This document shows positions 20,621-30,328 of a stretch of DNA of 64,000 bases, piece after piece. A model generated the notes under the pieces. It was not told the origin of the DNA and ran no database searches. It saw only the letters and a list, made by a program, of their open reading frames with translations. Position numbers and translations under genes: made by a program. How positions within the stretch are numbered: position 1 is the stretch's first letter; each line of letters begins with the position of its first letter. The DNA is from Hungatella sp. (GTDB taxonomy: Bacteria > Bacillota > Clostridia > Lachnospirales > Lachnospiraceae), in NCBI GenBank assembly GCA_022795805.1, contig JAAWHK010000001.1:1-64000 (forward strand), given 5' to 3'.

Positions 20621-21764
20621 TATGAGCCGTCGGTTTCATACACGGGTTATAACCAACATTATTATCAGCACCATGTTCGCATGCCTGGTGGATCTGTTTC
20701 TGGTGACCAATCTGACCATGCTGGGCGGGTATGCGGTCCGTCAAGGGCGGGAAGGGTCTCTGCAGGCGGCGTTTTACCAGCCCGGATCGGTTATAATTCT
20801 TCTGTACGTATTGGCAGGGATCGCCACATTCTCTGTGGCATTTCTTCTTCTGCAGAAAAAATCCATGGATTATATCACCCGGATCTCCGTGGCCGTTCAG
20901 AATATTTCAGAAGGTGACTTAAACACGACAGTGGAAGTGGTGGGAGACGACGAGTTCTCGGCCATGGCTGCCAATCTGAATAAGATGGTGGAGGATATCC
21001 GCCAGCTGATGGATAAGGAGCGGGAATCGGAGCGGACAAAGAATGAGCTGATTACCAATATAGCCCATGATCTGCGGACGCCTCTCACATCAATCATCGG
21101 ATACCTGGAACTGCTTTCCGGCCCTGCCAATATGACGGAGGAGATGGAGAAAAAGTATATCGACATCACCTATACAAAAGCCAAACGGCTGGAAAAGCTC
21201 ATCGAGGATCTGTTTGGGTTCACGAAACTGAACTACGGAAAAGTTTCCATGAAGATTGGAAAGGTAGATATCGTAAAGCTGCTGAGCCAGCTTCTGGAAG
21301 AATTTTACCCCAATTTTATGGATAAGGACCTGGCTTATGAATTGCAGAGCAATGTTCCGGCAAAGATTATTAATGCAGACGGGAATCTGCTGGCCAGATT
21401 GTTCGACAATCTGATCAACAATGCCATTAAATACGGGGCAGAGGGGAAACGGATCGTGGTGAAGATTCATGCCACGGAGACTATGGTGACTGTGTCGGTA
21501 ACGAACTACGGATATGTGATACCGAAAGAAGAACTGCCTCTTTTGTTCGAGAAGTTTTACAGAGTGGAGCAGTCCCGCTCATCCAACACGGGAGGGACGG
21601 GGCTGGGGCTGGCTATTGCCAGGAATATTGTGGACATGCACGGCGGCACCATAGGTGTTGTCAGTGATCTGAACGGGACTGTGTTTACGGTCAGGCTTCA
21701 GGCGGATTTTGACATTAACAGGGAAAATTTCGGTAGACCGGGGGATAGACATGAATTTCAATAA
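20610..21764 (+). CDS. Membrane sensor histidine kinase (HAMP, HisKA, HATPase)
   Basis: ELITNIAHDLRTPLTSIIGYLEL; GGTGLGLAIARNIVDMHGG; overlaps the regulator gene by 11 nt. Confidence 0.94.
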   Translation: MKNDMSRRFHTRVITNIIISTMFACLVDLFLVTNLTMLGGYAVRQGREGSLQAAFYQPGSVIILLYVLAGIATFSVAFLLLQKKSMDYITRISVAVQNISEGDLNTTVEVVGDDEFSAMAANLNKMVEDIRQLMDKERESERTKNELITNIAHDLRTPLTSIIGYLELLSGPANMTEEMEKKYIDITYTKAKRLEKLIEDLFGFTKLNYGKVSMKIGKVDIVKLLSQLLEEFYPNFMDKDLAYELQSNVPAKIINADGNLLARLFDNLINNAIKYGAEGKRIVVKIHATETMVTVSVTNYGYVIPKEELPLLFEKFYRVEQSRSSNTGGTGLGLAIARNIVDMHGGTIGVVSDLNGTVFTVRLQADFDINRENFGRPGDRHEFQ

Positions 21765-24198
21765 GAAACTGCTTGTAGGGCCGCTTGTACTTTTGCTGGC
21801 CCTTTCTGCCGTTATGGCGCCCTGGGCGGGCGCACCCGGTAAGAAGGATGACAGCGTTATACTGAACGTGGAGTACGGGTATGAAGGCGCGGCCAAGGGC
21901 GGCCGGTATGTGCCTTTGGATGTGAGCATCGCGAACCAGGAGGAGACTGCGCTGGAGGGGCAGCTTCAGATCCTGGTGATGGAATCGGATTATGAGGTAT
22001 ATCGCTACGACTATCCGGTTGCGGTTGCGGGGGGAGAGGAACAGGAGATGCACCTGTATATTCCCATGGGCAATCGGTCGGACCAGCTGTTTGCCACGGT
22101 TGTGGATACGGAGGGGGAGCAGATGGCTCACAGGCGGCTTCAGCTGGATTTCAGCCTGGACGTTCCGGAACTGTTTGTGGGAATTTTAAGCGATACTCCG
22201 GAGGCCCTTACGGGCTGGGACCGGGTGGGGGTGGATTACGGTATGCTCAGAACCAAAACCATACCATTTGACAGCACCGACTTCCCGGTGGATAAGCTGG
22301 GGCTGGATATGATTGACGTTATGCTGATCACCAACTACCGCATCCGGGATTTGTCGGAGGAGCAGAGTCAGGTCTTGATTGAATGGGTGCGCAGCGGAGG
22401 CATCATGATTCTGGGAACCGGTATGAGGGCCGACGATACCCTGGGCAGGTTTGCCCCGGAGCTTTTGGAGGAGATGTATGAGCAGCCGCAGGTTCGGACT
22501 GTAGATATGAGAAGCCATTATACCCAGGAGATGCCGGGGGCGGCGCTTCTGGAGATTCCTTGTGTGGAATTTTCCCTGTCGGGAGGCAACGTGGTGCTGG
22601 CCGATGAAGTGCAGACCCTTTTGAGCACTGTAACTTACCGCAGGGGAATCGTGGCTGTCGCTGCCTATGACTTTGTGGATATCGGCGACTTCTGCCGTGA
22701 GAATCCCACGTACCTGGACCGGCTTCTCACAAAGGTCATGGGTGAGAAACGGATTACGGCTTTGGCCGAATCCGTATACAGCGGCAATTCCGGGCAGTAC
22801 TGGTCCGTGAGGGATATGCTGAGCACGGGCAATGTAAAGAGGCTTCCCAACATGGGGCTTTACACCATGGAGATTATCATTTACGTGTTTCTGGCGGGAA
22901 TCGGGCTGTATGTGTTTCTCAGACAACGGGATCTCACAGAATACTATATGGGCGGCGTCATGGTGCTGTCTGTCCTGTTTACGATTATCATCTGGCTTAT
23001 GGGAAGCGGAACTCGTTTTAAAGATACATTCTATACGTACTCCCGGTTTCTGGAGGCCACTTTTGATATGGTCAGCGACACGGCTTATATGAATATTCAG
23101 GCGCCCTATAACAGACCGCATACGGCATATCTGGCGTCTGGGTATTGGGTGAAGCCTGTGACACAGAATTATTACGGAACTGGGGCGTCCGGTGTCAGAA
23201 GGCCTTTTACCGGAATGGAAGACTACAGCATAAATGTGGATTACCAGCCGGATGAGACTGTGGTATCCATGCAGGATATCCCGGCTTTTGACGCCAGATA
23301 TTTTCAGATGGATAAAGTGACACCCAATACGGAGGGCATAGGTTTTGAGGGAGATATTGAGATTAAGCAGGGAAAGTACACAGGAACGATTACCAGCCAC
23401 TTTAAGGAGACGCTGGAGAACTGCGCAGTGCTTTTCTACGGCAGGCTGATCTACCTGGGAGACATGGAGCCGGAAGTGCCGGTATCCCTGGATGGCCTGG
23501 AAGTGCTGACCTATCCTCTGAACCATCCGTACCAGGTGGCATCCGTCCTGTCGGGGCAGAACGAATTTGACAAGGCAGATATTGATAATGACGATTACCT
23601 TGAGGCTGTGGGCAAAACCAATGTGCTGGCGTTTTATCTGGACAATTTTATGCCGGATTATTCCCCCAATGCGAAGGTTGTAGGCGTGTTCAGTCAGAAG
23701 GGGGAGGATGCCGCATATCTCCTGAAAAACGAGAAAGGGGAAGGGAGAACGGTGGCAGCTTCCGATATAAGCGTATATTCCAGCGATGATCAGGTCATCT
23801 ACAGGTCAGGGCTGGTGAAAAAACCGGATGTGTCCGGGGGAAGTTATGATGCTTTCGGCAACATACTGTACGGGGGAGAACCGGTGACTCTGGAATATGC
23901 TCTGGGCAATGACGTGCGGATTGAGAAGCTGATATTTCGCAGGGTATCATCGGTATTTGCAGAAGGCAATGCCGGTCATAACCTGAATCTTTTTGACGGA
24001 AAGATCTATTTTTATAACCACAGCACAGGGAAATTCGATCTCATGGACTCCATGAAGGAGGTCTATGGAAAAAAGGAGCTGGGTTCGTATCTCTCACCGG
24101 GTAATACAATCACCGTAAAGTATGTGTACGAGAATATGACGGACTACAGTTTGAACGTGCTTCTTCCTATGGTGGAAATTGTGGGGAGGGAATACTGA
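21751..24198 (+). CDS. Uncharacterised secreted/membrane protein, signal peptide plus central TM segments, GATase-I-like segment
   Basis: MNFNKKLLVGPLVLLLALSAVMAPWAGA signal; 'VLIEWVRSGGIMILGTGMRADD'; TM MEIIIYVFLAGIGLYVFL; overlaps kinase by 14 nt and abuts the ABC ATPase. Confidence 0.7.
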   Translation: MNFNKKLLVGPLVLLLALSAVMAPWAGAPGKKDDSVILNVEYGYEGAAKGGRYVPLDVSIANQEETALEGQLQILVMESDYEVYRYDYPVAVAGGEEQEMHLYIPMGNRSDQLFATVVDTEGEQMAHRRLQLDFSLDVPELFVGILSDTPEALTGWDRVGVDYGMLRTKTIPFDSTDFPVDKLGLDMIDVMLITNYRIRDLSEEQSQVLIEWVRSGGIMILGTGMRADDTLGRFAPELLEEMYEQPQVRTVDMRSHYTQEMPGAALLEIPCVEFSLSGGNVVLADEVQTLLSTVTYRRGIVAVAAYDFVDIGDFCRENPTYLDRLLTKVMGEKRITALAESVYSGNSGQYWSVRDMLSTGNVKRLPNMGLYTMEIIIYVFLAGIGLYVFLRQRDLTEYYMGGVMVLSVLFTIIIWLMGSGTRFKDTFYTYSRFLEATFDMVSDTAYMNIQAPYNRPHTAYLASGYWVKPVTQNYYGTGASGVRRPFTGMEDYSINVDYQPDETVVSMQDIPAFDARYFQMDKVTPNTEGIGFEGDIEIKQGKYTGTITSHFKETLENCAVLFYGRLIYLGDMEPEVPVSLDGLEVLTYPLNHPYQVASVLSGQNEFDKADIDNDDYLEAVGKTNVLAFYLDNFMPDYSPNAKVVGVFSQKGEDAAYLLKNEKGEGRTVAASDISVYSSDDQVIYRSGLVKKPDVSGGSYDAFGNILYGGEPVTLEYALGNDVRIEKLIFRRVSSVFAEGNAGHNLNLFDGKIYFYNHSTGKFDLMDSMKEVYGKKELGSYLSPGNTITVKYVYENMTDYSLNVLLPMVEIVGREY

Positions 24199-25145
24199 TG
24201 CTGAAAATAGAAAACCTGAAAAAAATGTTTGGCCCCATGGCTGCCCTGGACGGCCTGTGTATGCATGTGAGGCCGGGAGCGCTTTACGGGTTTGTGGGAC
24301 CAAACGGGGCCGGAAAGACAACCACGATCAAAGTCCTGACAGGGCTGCTTCTGCCTGACAGCGGCAGCGTGACCGTGGATGGAATAGACGCAATGAAAGA
24401 GCCGGGAAGAGTCATGGAGAAGATAGGATATGTCCCGGATTTTTTCGGTGTGTACGACAATCTGAAAGTGTGGGAGTATATGGAACTGTTCTCCGCCTGC
24501 GGAGGACTCTATGGGCTGAATGCCAGAAAGCGGTCCAGGGATCTTCTGGAGCAGGTGGGGCTGGGGGAGAAGACCGAATACTACGTGGACGGTTTGTCCA
24601 GGGGAATGAAACAGAGGCTGTGTCTGGCAAGAGCGCTGATTCACAATCCTCCCATACTGGTCATGGACGAACCAACCTCAGGGCTGGACCCGGGAACCAG
24701 ATATGAATTCAAGGAGATTTTAAAGGAGCTGCGGGAACAGAATAAGACCGTGGTCATCAGTTCGCACATTCTGTCGGAGCTGTCGGAGGTGTGTACGGAT
24801 ATAGGTATTGTGGAGCAGGGAAAGATGGTAGTGGAAGGTTCCATAAACGATATTTTGAATCAGATCAATGTCAGGAGTCCTCTGCTGATTACCGTGTGCA
24901 GAAATAAAGAGCATGCCCTGAATCTTCTGAGGGCCCACCCTTATGTGGAGACCATTGCCATACGTCAGAATGATATTATGGTTGGGTTTACCGGGGAGCA
25001 GGAGGATGAGGCCATGCTGCTGAGACAACTGGTGGAGGCGGGGGTGATGGTCTGCGGATTCGTTCGTGAGCGGGGCAGCTTGGAATCCGTGTTCCTTCAG
25101 ATTATTAATCATGAGGAAGGGATGGTGCTGATCAGTGAAAATTAA
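24198..25145 (+). CDS. ABC transporter ATP-binding protein
   Basis: GFVGPNGAGKTTTIKVLTGLL; LSRGMKQRLCLARALIHNPPILVMDEPTSGLDP. Confidence 0.96.
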   Translation: MLKIENLKKMFGPMAALDGLCMHVRPGALYGFVGPNGAGKTTTIKVLTGLLLPDSGSVTVDGIDAMKEPGRVMEKIGYVPDFFGVYDNLKVWEYMELFSACGGLYGLNARKRSRDLLEQVGLGEKTEYYVDGLSRGMKQRLCLARALIHNPPILVMDEPTSGLDPGTRYEFKEILKELREQNKTVVISSHILSELSEVCTDIGIVEQGKMVVEGSINDILNQINVRSPLLITVCRNKEHALNLLRAHPYVETIAIRQNDIMVGFTGEQEDEAMLLRQLVEAGVMVCGFVRERGSLESVFLQIINHEEGMVLISEN

Positions 25146-25983
25146 TCCGATTTACTGGCAGGAGGCACGGGTCAGTTCCCGGTCGTTCAGGCTTCCGATG
25201 ATTATTTTGCTGTGCAACACGATTTTGGCTCTGGCCGCTCTTTTAAATATGTACTCTATGGTGGTCCAGGCAAAGGACACGGCGGAAATCCAGTATGCCA
25301 GCTTTCTGAATCTGTATGTTCTGGTGGCGTGTATCGAGTTTGTGATGATTCTGCTCATTGTGCCGGCTCTTACGTCGGGAAGCATCAGCGGGGAGCGGGA
25401 GAGACAGACCCTGAACCTGCTTCTGACCACCCGCATGACGCCGGCGGACATTGTAATCGGAAAGCTGATGGCTGGTATGTCCACGATGATTCTGCTCATT
25501 GTGTCCAGCTTTCCGGTGCTGGCGCTTGTGTTTATCTACGGAGGAGTGGTAGTAAAGGATATTATGCTTCTGATGATCAGTTTCCTGTCGGCGGCGGTTC
25601 TGTCCGGCAGCGTGGGCATCTGCTGCTCCTCCACGTTCAAGAAATCAACCATAGCTACTGTGGTCAGCTACTGTGTCATGGCAGGTCTGGTGCTGGGGAC
25701 TGCGATTGCCGCCCGTTTTGCCAGCTCCGTGGGACCTGGATTTCTGGTGTGGTTACTGCTTTTGAATCCCGCGGTGCCTTTCAGTGCGGCTATGGGGGAG
25801 CAGATAGGCAATATCCGGCAGATATCGGTTCTGCAGGCCTGGACAGGGGGCTCTATGCAGCGTCTGAGTGCAGGGAAATGGCTGTGGATGGGGGTGGCTG
25901 TTCAGCTTTTGCTGGCAGGAGCATGTCTGTGGATGGCTGTGAATCAGGTGAATCCCAGGAGGAGACGAAGATGGAAATACTAG
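25135..25983 (+). CDS. ABC-2 type permease
   Basis: Polytopic; SGSISGERERQTLNLLLTTRMTPADIVIGKLMAG typical of ABC-2 permeases. Confidence 0.88.
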   Translation: MKINPIYWQEARVSSRSFRLPMIILLCNTILALAALLNMYSMVVQAKDTAEIQYASFLNLYVLVACIEFVMILLIVPALTSGSISGERERQTLNLLLTTRMTPADIVIGKLMAGMSTMILLIVSSFPVLALVFIYGGVVVKDIMLLMISFLSAAVLSGSVGICCSSTFKKSTIATVVSYCVMAGLVLGTAIAARFASSVGPGFLVWLLLLNPAVPFSAAMGEQIGNIRQISVLQAWTGGSMQRLSAGKWLWMGVAVQLLLAGACLWMAVNQVNPRRRRRWKY

Positions 25984-26861
25984 GGATGCTTGCCGCTTCG
26001 CCGGGGCTTGTGGCAGGAATTCTGATTTTGGCAGGCGGCGTATTTGCCTGGTTCAGGATCCGTAACCAGGTGCGGATGATCTCCCGGGCCATGTTTGGAA
26101 CATCGTCCCTGGCAGAGGGATTGGAACGCCAGGCTGACATCCTCGCGGAGACGCCTAAATCCGTTTCCGGCATGACCAAGCTGTGCCTGCCGCAGATAGA
26201 GGCAGACTTTCCGGAATTTCACTGGGCTCAGTGGAGGCAGATGTGTGAGAATATGCTGAAGGCCTACCTGGAGGCGCTCAGCAGTCAGAACCTGGCGCTG
26301 CTGGAGCGTATCCGGATGAGTCCGTCAGGGGACGGGGAAAGCGGACAGAGCGGTTTGTCACAGGCGGCTGACAAGGAGGTACATGAGGCTCCGGCGGTTT
26401 CAGAGGAATTGAAGAAGCAGGCGGCGCTGCGGATAGACGATCAGAGACGGCGCGGAGTCAGGGAAATCTACCGTCAGGTAAAAATTCATCAGACGGAGAT
26501 CTCCAGGTACCAGAAGGAAGCCGGGATGTGTATTATAAAACTGCAGTCTGCGGTCGAGTACTACTACGAGGAGAAGCAGATCGCGGCAGAGAGCAAAGGC
26601 ACAGAGCGGAAGAAAGGAACGAGGGCGGAGAGCCGGAAAAAAGAACGCAAGGAGCAGACCCGATATAACATGGAGCTGGTTTACATACAGGACCTTTCGA
26701 AGGTGGCGGATCCGGCGACGGCTGTGGGGGTCACCTGCCCCAACTGCGGTGCGCCTGTCACCAGGCTGGGAAGCAGATTCTGCGAGTACTGCGGTACCGG
26801 GATCATCCCCGTAGATGTGCGGGTGTGGAAGCTTCACAGGGTTGAGGGAGAGACTCACTGA
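25971..26861 (+). CDS. N-terminal TM, Tim44-like segment, C-terminal zinc ribbon protein
   Basis: MEILGMLAASPGLVAGILILAGGVFAWFR...PQIEADFPEFHWAQWRQMCENML...VKIHQTEISRYQKEAGMCIIKLQSAVEYYYE...CPNCGAPVTRLGSRFCEYCGTGI; ORF-track start 25212 is out of frame inside the permease and rejected. Confidence 0.8.
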   Translation: MEILGMLAASPGLVAGILILAGGVFAWFRIRNQVRMISRAMFGTSSLAEGLERQADILAETPKSVSGMTKLCLPQIEADFPEFHWAQWRQMCENMLKAYLEALSSQNLALLERIRMSPSGDGESGQSGLSQAADKEVHEAPAVSEELKKQAALRIDDQRRRGVREIYRQVKIHQTEISRYQKEAGMCIIKLQSAVEYYYEEKQIAAESKGTERKKGTRAESRKKERKEQTRYNMELVYIQDLSKVADPATAVGVTCPNCGAPVTRLGSRFCEYCGTGIIPVDVRVWKLHRVEGETH

Positions 26862-26888
26862 TCCCCGAAGGCAGTGAGCCGGGAGCCG

Positions 26889-26917
26889 TTGACTTAGAAA
26901 GATGAAAACGGTATACT
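26889..26917 (+). promoter_or_regulatory. SigA-like promoter upstream of SPFH gene
   Basis: TTGACT (26889-26894), 17-bp spacer, TATACT (26912-26917). Confidence 0.75.
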
Positions 26918-26951
26918 AAAGCAAGGAGTAAATTTTAGGAGGAATTGGCAT

Positions 26952-28280
26952 ATGGGAATTATTAAAGCGATTGGCGCGGCTATCGGCGGTTCTCTGGCTG
27001 ATCAATGGCTGGAGGTTATTGAGGCAGGGGAGATGGGGGATCAGACAGTCTTTACCAGCGGGGTAAAGATTCGCAAAGGATCCAACACAAAGGGGACTGT
27101 GGACACGGTTTCCAACGGATCGGTAATCCATGTCTATCCCAATCAGTTTATGATGCTGGTGGACGGCGGCAAGGTGGTAGACTACACAGCGGAGGAAGGC
27201 TACTATACGGTTAACAATTCTTCCCTGCCATCCCTCTTTAACGGGCAGTTCGGGGACACGCTGAAAGAGTCCTATCAGCGTGTAAAGTACGGGGGAAGCA
27301 CACCCACGGTTCAGAAGGTGTTTTTTATAAACCTGCAGGAGATCAAGGGAATCAAATTCGGCACCCGCAACCCCATCAATTATTTTGATTTATTCTACAA
27401 CGCGGAACTTTTTCTGCGGGCTCACGGAACGTATTCCATAAAGGTGACGGACCCTCTGAAATTTTATGCGGAGGCTGTCCCCAAGAACCGCAGCCGGGTA
27501 GAGATTCAGAGTATTAACGAACAGTATCTCAGCGAGTTTTTGGAGGCCCTTCAGTCCTCCATCAATCAGATGTCGGCGGACGGAATCCGCATCTCTTATG
27601 TGGCTTCCAAGGGAAGGGAACTGGGCAAATACATGTCCGATGTGCTGGACGAAGACTGGAAGCAGATGCGGGGGATGGAGATTCAGTCCGTGGGAATTGC
27701 CAGCATCTCCTACAACGAGGAGTCCCAGAAACTGATCAACATGCGCAACCAGGGAGCTATGCTCAGCGACCCCATGGTCAGAGAAGGCTATGTGCAGGGA
27801 GCCATTGCCCGGGGCATGGAAGCGGCAGGCTCCAACGCCAACGGCGCCATGGCGGGATTTATGGGAATGGGAGTGGGGATGAATACGGCAGGCGGCTATA
27901 TGGCGGGAACCTCCAACATGAATTTGCAGCAGATGCAGATGAACCAGGGAGCCATGGGATACGGCCGGCAGATGAATCAGGGACAGCCCCAGGGGGGCGG
28001 AGGATACGGCCAGACGGTTCCCGGTCAGAGCCCGGCAGGGTACGGACAGAATAGCGGAGGGCAGCCGGCCGGATATGGGGAACCGGGGGCCGCAGAACAG
28101 CCACAGGCCGGCACAGCCCCACAGTCAGGGCAGTGGACCTGCAGCTGCGGCACGGCCAACACGGGGAAATTCTGCAGTGAGTGCGGAAGCCCCAGGCCTG
28201 TAAGCGGGCCCTGGACCTGCAGCTGCGGTGCGGTGAATACAGGAAAATTCTGCGGTGAGTGCGGAAAACCGAGACAATAA
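26952..28280 (+). CDS. SPFH-domain protein with C-terminal double zinc ribbon (YdjI-like)
   Basis: MGIIKAIGAAIGGSLADQWLEVIEA...; Gly/Met/Gln-rich linker; WTCSCGTANTGKFCSECGSPRP and WTCSCGAVNTGKFCGECGKPRQ. Confidence 0.87.
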   Translation: MGIIKAIGAAIGGSLADQWLEVIEAGEMGDQTVFTSGVKIRKGSNTKGTVDTVSNGSVIHVYPNQFMMLVDGGKVVDYTAEEGYYTVNNSSLPSLFNGQFGDTLKESYQRVKYGGSTPTVQKVFFINLQEIKGIKFGTRNPINYFDLFYNAELFLRAHGTYSIKVTDPLKFYAEAVPKNRSRVEIQSINEQYLSEFLEALQSSINQMSADGIRISYVASKGRELGKYMSDVLDEDWKQMRGMEIQSVGIASISYNEESQKLINMRNQGAMLSDPMVREGYVQGAIARGMEAAGSNANGAMAGFMGMGVGMNTAGGYMAGTSNMNLQQMQMNQGAMGYGRQMNQGQPQGGGGYGQTVPGQSPAGYGQNSGGQPAGYGEPGAAEQPQAGTAPQSGQWTCSCGTANTGKFCSECGSPRPVSGPWTCSCGAVNTGKFCGECGKPRQ

Positions 28281-28311
28281 TCTCATAAGCCCGGCAGAGA
28301 AAGGCAAAACA

Positions 28312-29367
28312 ATGGCAACAGTAAGTATAAAATGTCCCAATTGCGGCGGCGGGCTTCAATTTGACCCTGCCGCGCAGAATTATGAATGTGAGTACTGTCT
28401 ATCCAGGTTTACTCAGGAGGAACTGGAGAAGATCGCCCCCGGGGAAAGCGCAGAACAGGGTCCTGAGAAGAACGGGGACCAGGACTCCCGGGAGAACGCC
28501 GTGGTGTACACCTGCCCCAGTTGCGGGGCAGAGATTGTCACGGATGAGACCACGGCCGCTTCCTTCTGCTTCTACTGTCATAACCCTGTGATTCTGCAGG
28601 GAAGGCTTCAGGGAGAATATCATCCGGATTACGTCCTTCCCTTCGCTATAGACAGGGAGAAGGCCACAGAGATCTTTCTGGGATGGCTGAAAAAGAAGCG
28701 TTTTGTGCCTGCGGATTTTTATGCGCCGGAACAGATCGAGAAGATGACAGGCGTGTATTTCCCCTACTGGCTTTACAGCTGCCGGGTGGATGGAAAGCTT
28801 GACGGGGAGGGGACGAAACTGCGCATCTGGCGGACAGGGAATATGCAGTACACGGAGACTCAGAAATACGATGTGTCCCGCTCAGGGACCATGGACATAG
28901 ATCATGTGCCCCGCAATGCTCTGAAAAAAGCGGATAAAAAGCTGGTAGAGGGAGTCATGCCCTTTGATACCGGGAATATGAAGGTTTTTTCCATGGGATT
29001 CCTGTCCGGCTTTTTTGCGGAAAAGCGGGATATGGAGCAGCAACAGTTTCAGACGGAGATGGAGCAGGAAGTGCGGGACTTTGCCGCAGACAGCCTGAGA
29101 AGCAGTATAGGAAGCTATGACAGCGTCAATATCAGAAGCCAGGAGGCCAGAATCCGGGGGGCCAGGTGGGCCTATGCCCTGCTTCCGGTATGGACTCTGA
29201 CTTACAGGGAGCACAAGACAGGGAATATCTACTATTTTGCATGCAACGGGCAGAGCGGGAAGGTCTGCGGAAAACTGCCTGTGGACAGCAAAAAACTGTG
29301 GATATTTTTTGCAGAGATATTCGTGCCGCTTCTGGCAGTGCTTCTGGCAGTGGGGTATATGATATGA
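28312..29367 (+). CDS. TFIIB-type zinc-ribbon membrane protein (YdjG-like)
   Basis: VSIKCPNCGGGLQFDPAAQNYECEYC; YTCPSCGAEIVTDETTAASFCFYCHNPVIL; C-terminal TM. Start corrected from 28255. Confidence 0.83.
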   Translation: MATVSIKCPNCGGGLQFDPAAQNYECEYCLSRFTQEELEKIAPGESAEQGPEKNGDQDSRENAVVYTCPSCGAEIVTDETTAASFCFYCHNPVILQGRLQGEYHPDYVLPFAIDREKATEIFLGWLKKKRFVPADFYAPEQIEKMTGVYFPYWLYSCRVDGKLDGEGTKLRIWRTGNMQYTETQKYDVSRSGTMDIDHVPRNALKKADKKLVEGVMPFDTGNMKVFSMGFLSGFFAEKRDMEQQQFQTEMEQEVRDFAADSLRSSIGSYDSVNIRSQEARIRGARWAYALLPVWTLTYREHKTGNIYYFACNGQSGKVCGKLPVDSKKLWIFFAEIFVPLLAVLLAVGYMI

Positions 29368-30245
29368 GTGTGATGAGAAAGCGTATTGCAGTGTGGCTTC
29401 TGGCGGCAGTGTGGTGTCTGTCTGTGGTGCAGACCGTTTTCGGCAGCGAAAGTATTGCCGCAGAGGCGTCTGACGGAAAACGAATTTACGATTATGCCGG
29501 GCTTCTGGACGGGGAGTATGTGGGGGAAGCCAGGGAAGTGATTGAGGATTTTCAGGATACATACCATCTGGATATTGTGGTAGTGACGGTGGATGATGCT
29601 CAGGGTAAGACGGCCGTGGCCTTTGCGGATGATTTCTACGAGGAAGGCGGTTTTGGCCGGGGCAGCGATCTGAGCGGTATTCTTTTCCTTATAGATATGG
29701 ATAACCGGGAGCTGGTGTTTTCCACCGACGGGAAGGCCATCCGGATCTTTACGGATCAGCGAATTGAGAGTATGCTGGACGGCGTGTATGAGGGCGCGTC
29801 CCAGGGGGATTACAGGGCCAGTGTGGAGACGTTTTTAAGGGATGTGGAGACGTACTGCAGGGCCGGGATTCCAGGGGGGCAGTATAATTATGACACCGAG
29901 ACAGGGGAAATCAGCGTGTACAGGAGTATCCGCTGGTATGAGGCCCTTCTGGCCGTATGTGTCTCGGCCTTTGTGGCGGGAACGGCCTGTGCGGCCGTGA
30001 AACGGCAGTACGGCATGGAAGAGAACGAGAGGCAGATTCGGAATCAGAATATGGCGTACAGGGCCCAGGCCAGATTTGCCTATGACAGCCAGCACGACCA
30101 GCTGATTCACAAATTTGTCACCAGCAAAGTCATCCCCAGAAATACGGAGAGCGGGGGAGGCGGCGGATTTTCATCGTCAGGGCGCAGTTCCACCCACACT
30201 TCCTCCAGCGGCAGAAGCCACGGAGGCGGCAGCAGGAAGTTTTAG
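29364..30245 (+). CDS. TPM-domain protein, secreted/membrane-anchored (YdjH-like)
   Basis: Signal peptide MSVMRKRIAVWLLAAVWCLSVVQTVFG; IYDYAGLLDGEYVGEAREVIEDFQDTYHLDIVVVTVDDAQG; C-terminal TM and Gly/Ser-rich tail; ATGA overlap with previous gene. Confidence 0.85.
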   Translation: MSVMRKRIAVWLLAAVWCLSVVQTVFGSESIAAEASDGKRIYDYAGLLDGEYVGEAREVIEDFQDTYHLDIVVVTVDDAQGKTAVAFADDFYEEGGFGRGSDLSGILFLIDMDNRELVFSTDGKAIRIFTDQRIESMLDGVYEGASQGDYRASVETFLRDVETYCRAGIPGGQYNYDTETGEISVYRSIRWYEALLAVCVSAFVAGTACAAVKRQYGMEENERQIRNQNMAYRAQARFAYDSQHDQLIHKFVTSKVIPRNTESGGGGGFSSSGRSSTHTSSSGRSHGGGSRKF

Positions 30246-30328
30246 GCTGTTGTTTTGGGAAGCAAGGCTGGTGAAACGGCACAAAAGATGGTATACTTAT
30301 GCAAAATCGGAAAAATGAGGACAAAACT

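Noticed and set aside
22186-23526. 446-aa minus-strand ORF
   Set aside because: Fully antisense to the 829-aa protein, whose signal peptide, TM pattern and overlaps fit the operon; minus product lacks domains.
25212-25970. Long upstream extension of ORF 25212..26861
   Set aside because: Out of frame within the ABC permease; Gly/Ser/Arg/His-rich translation. Real start is ATG 25971.
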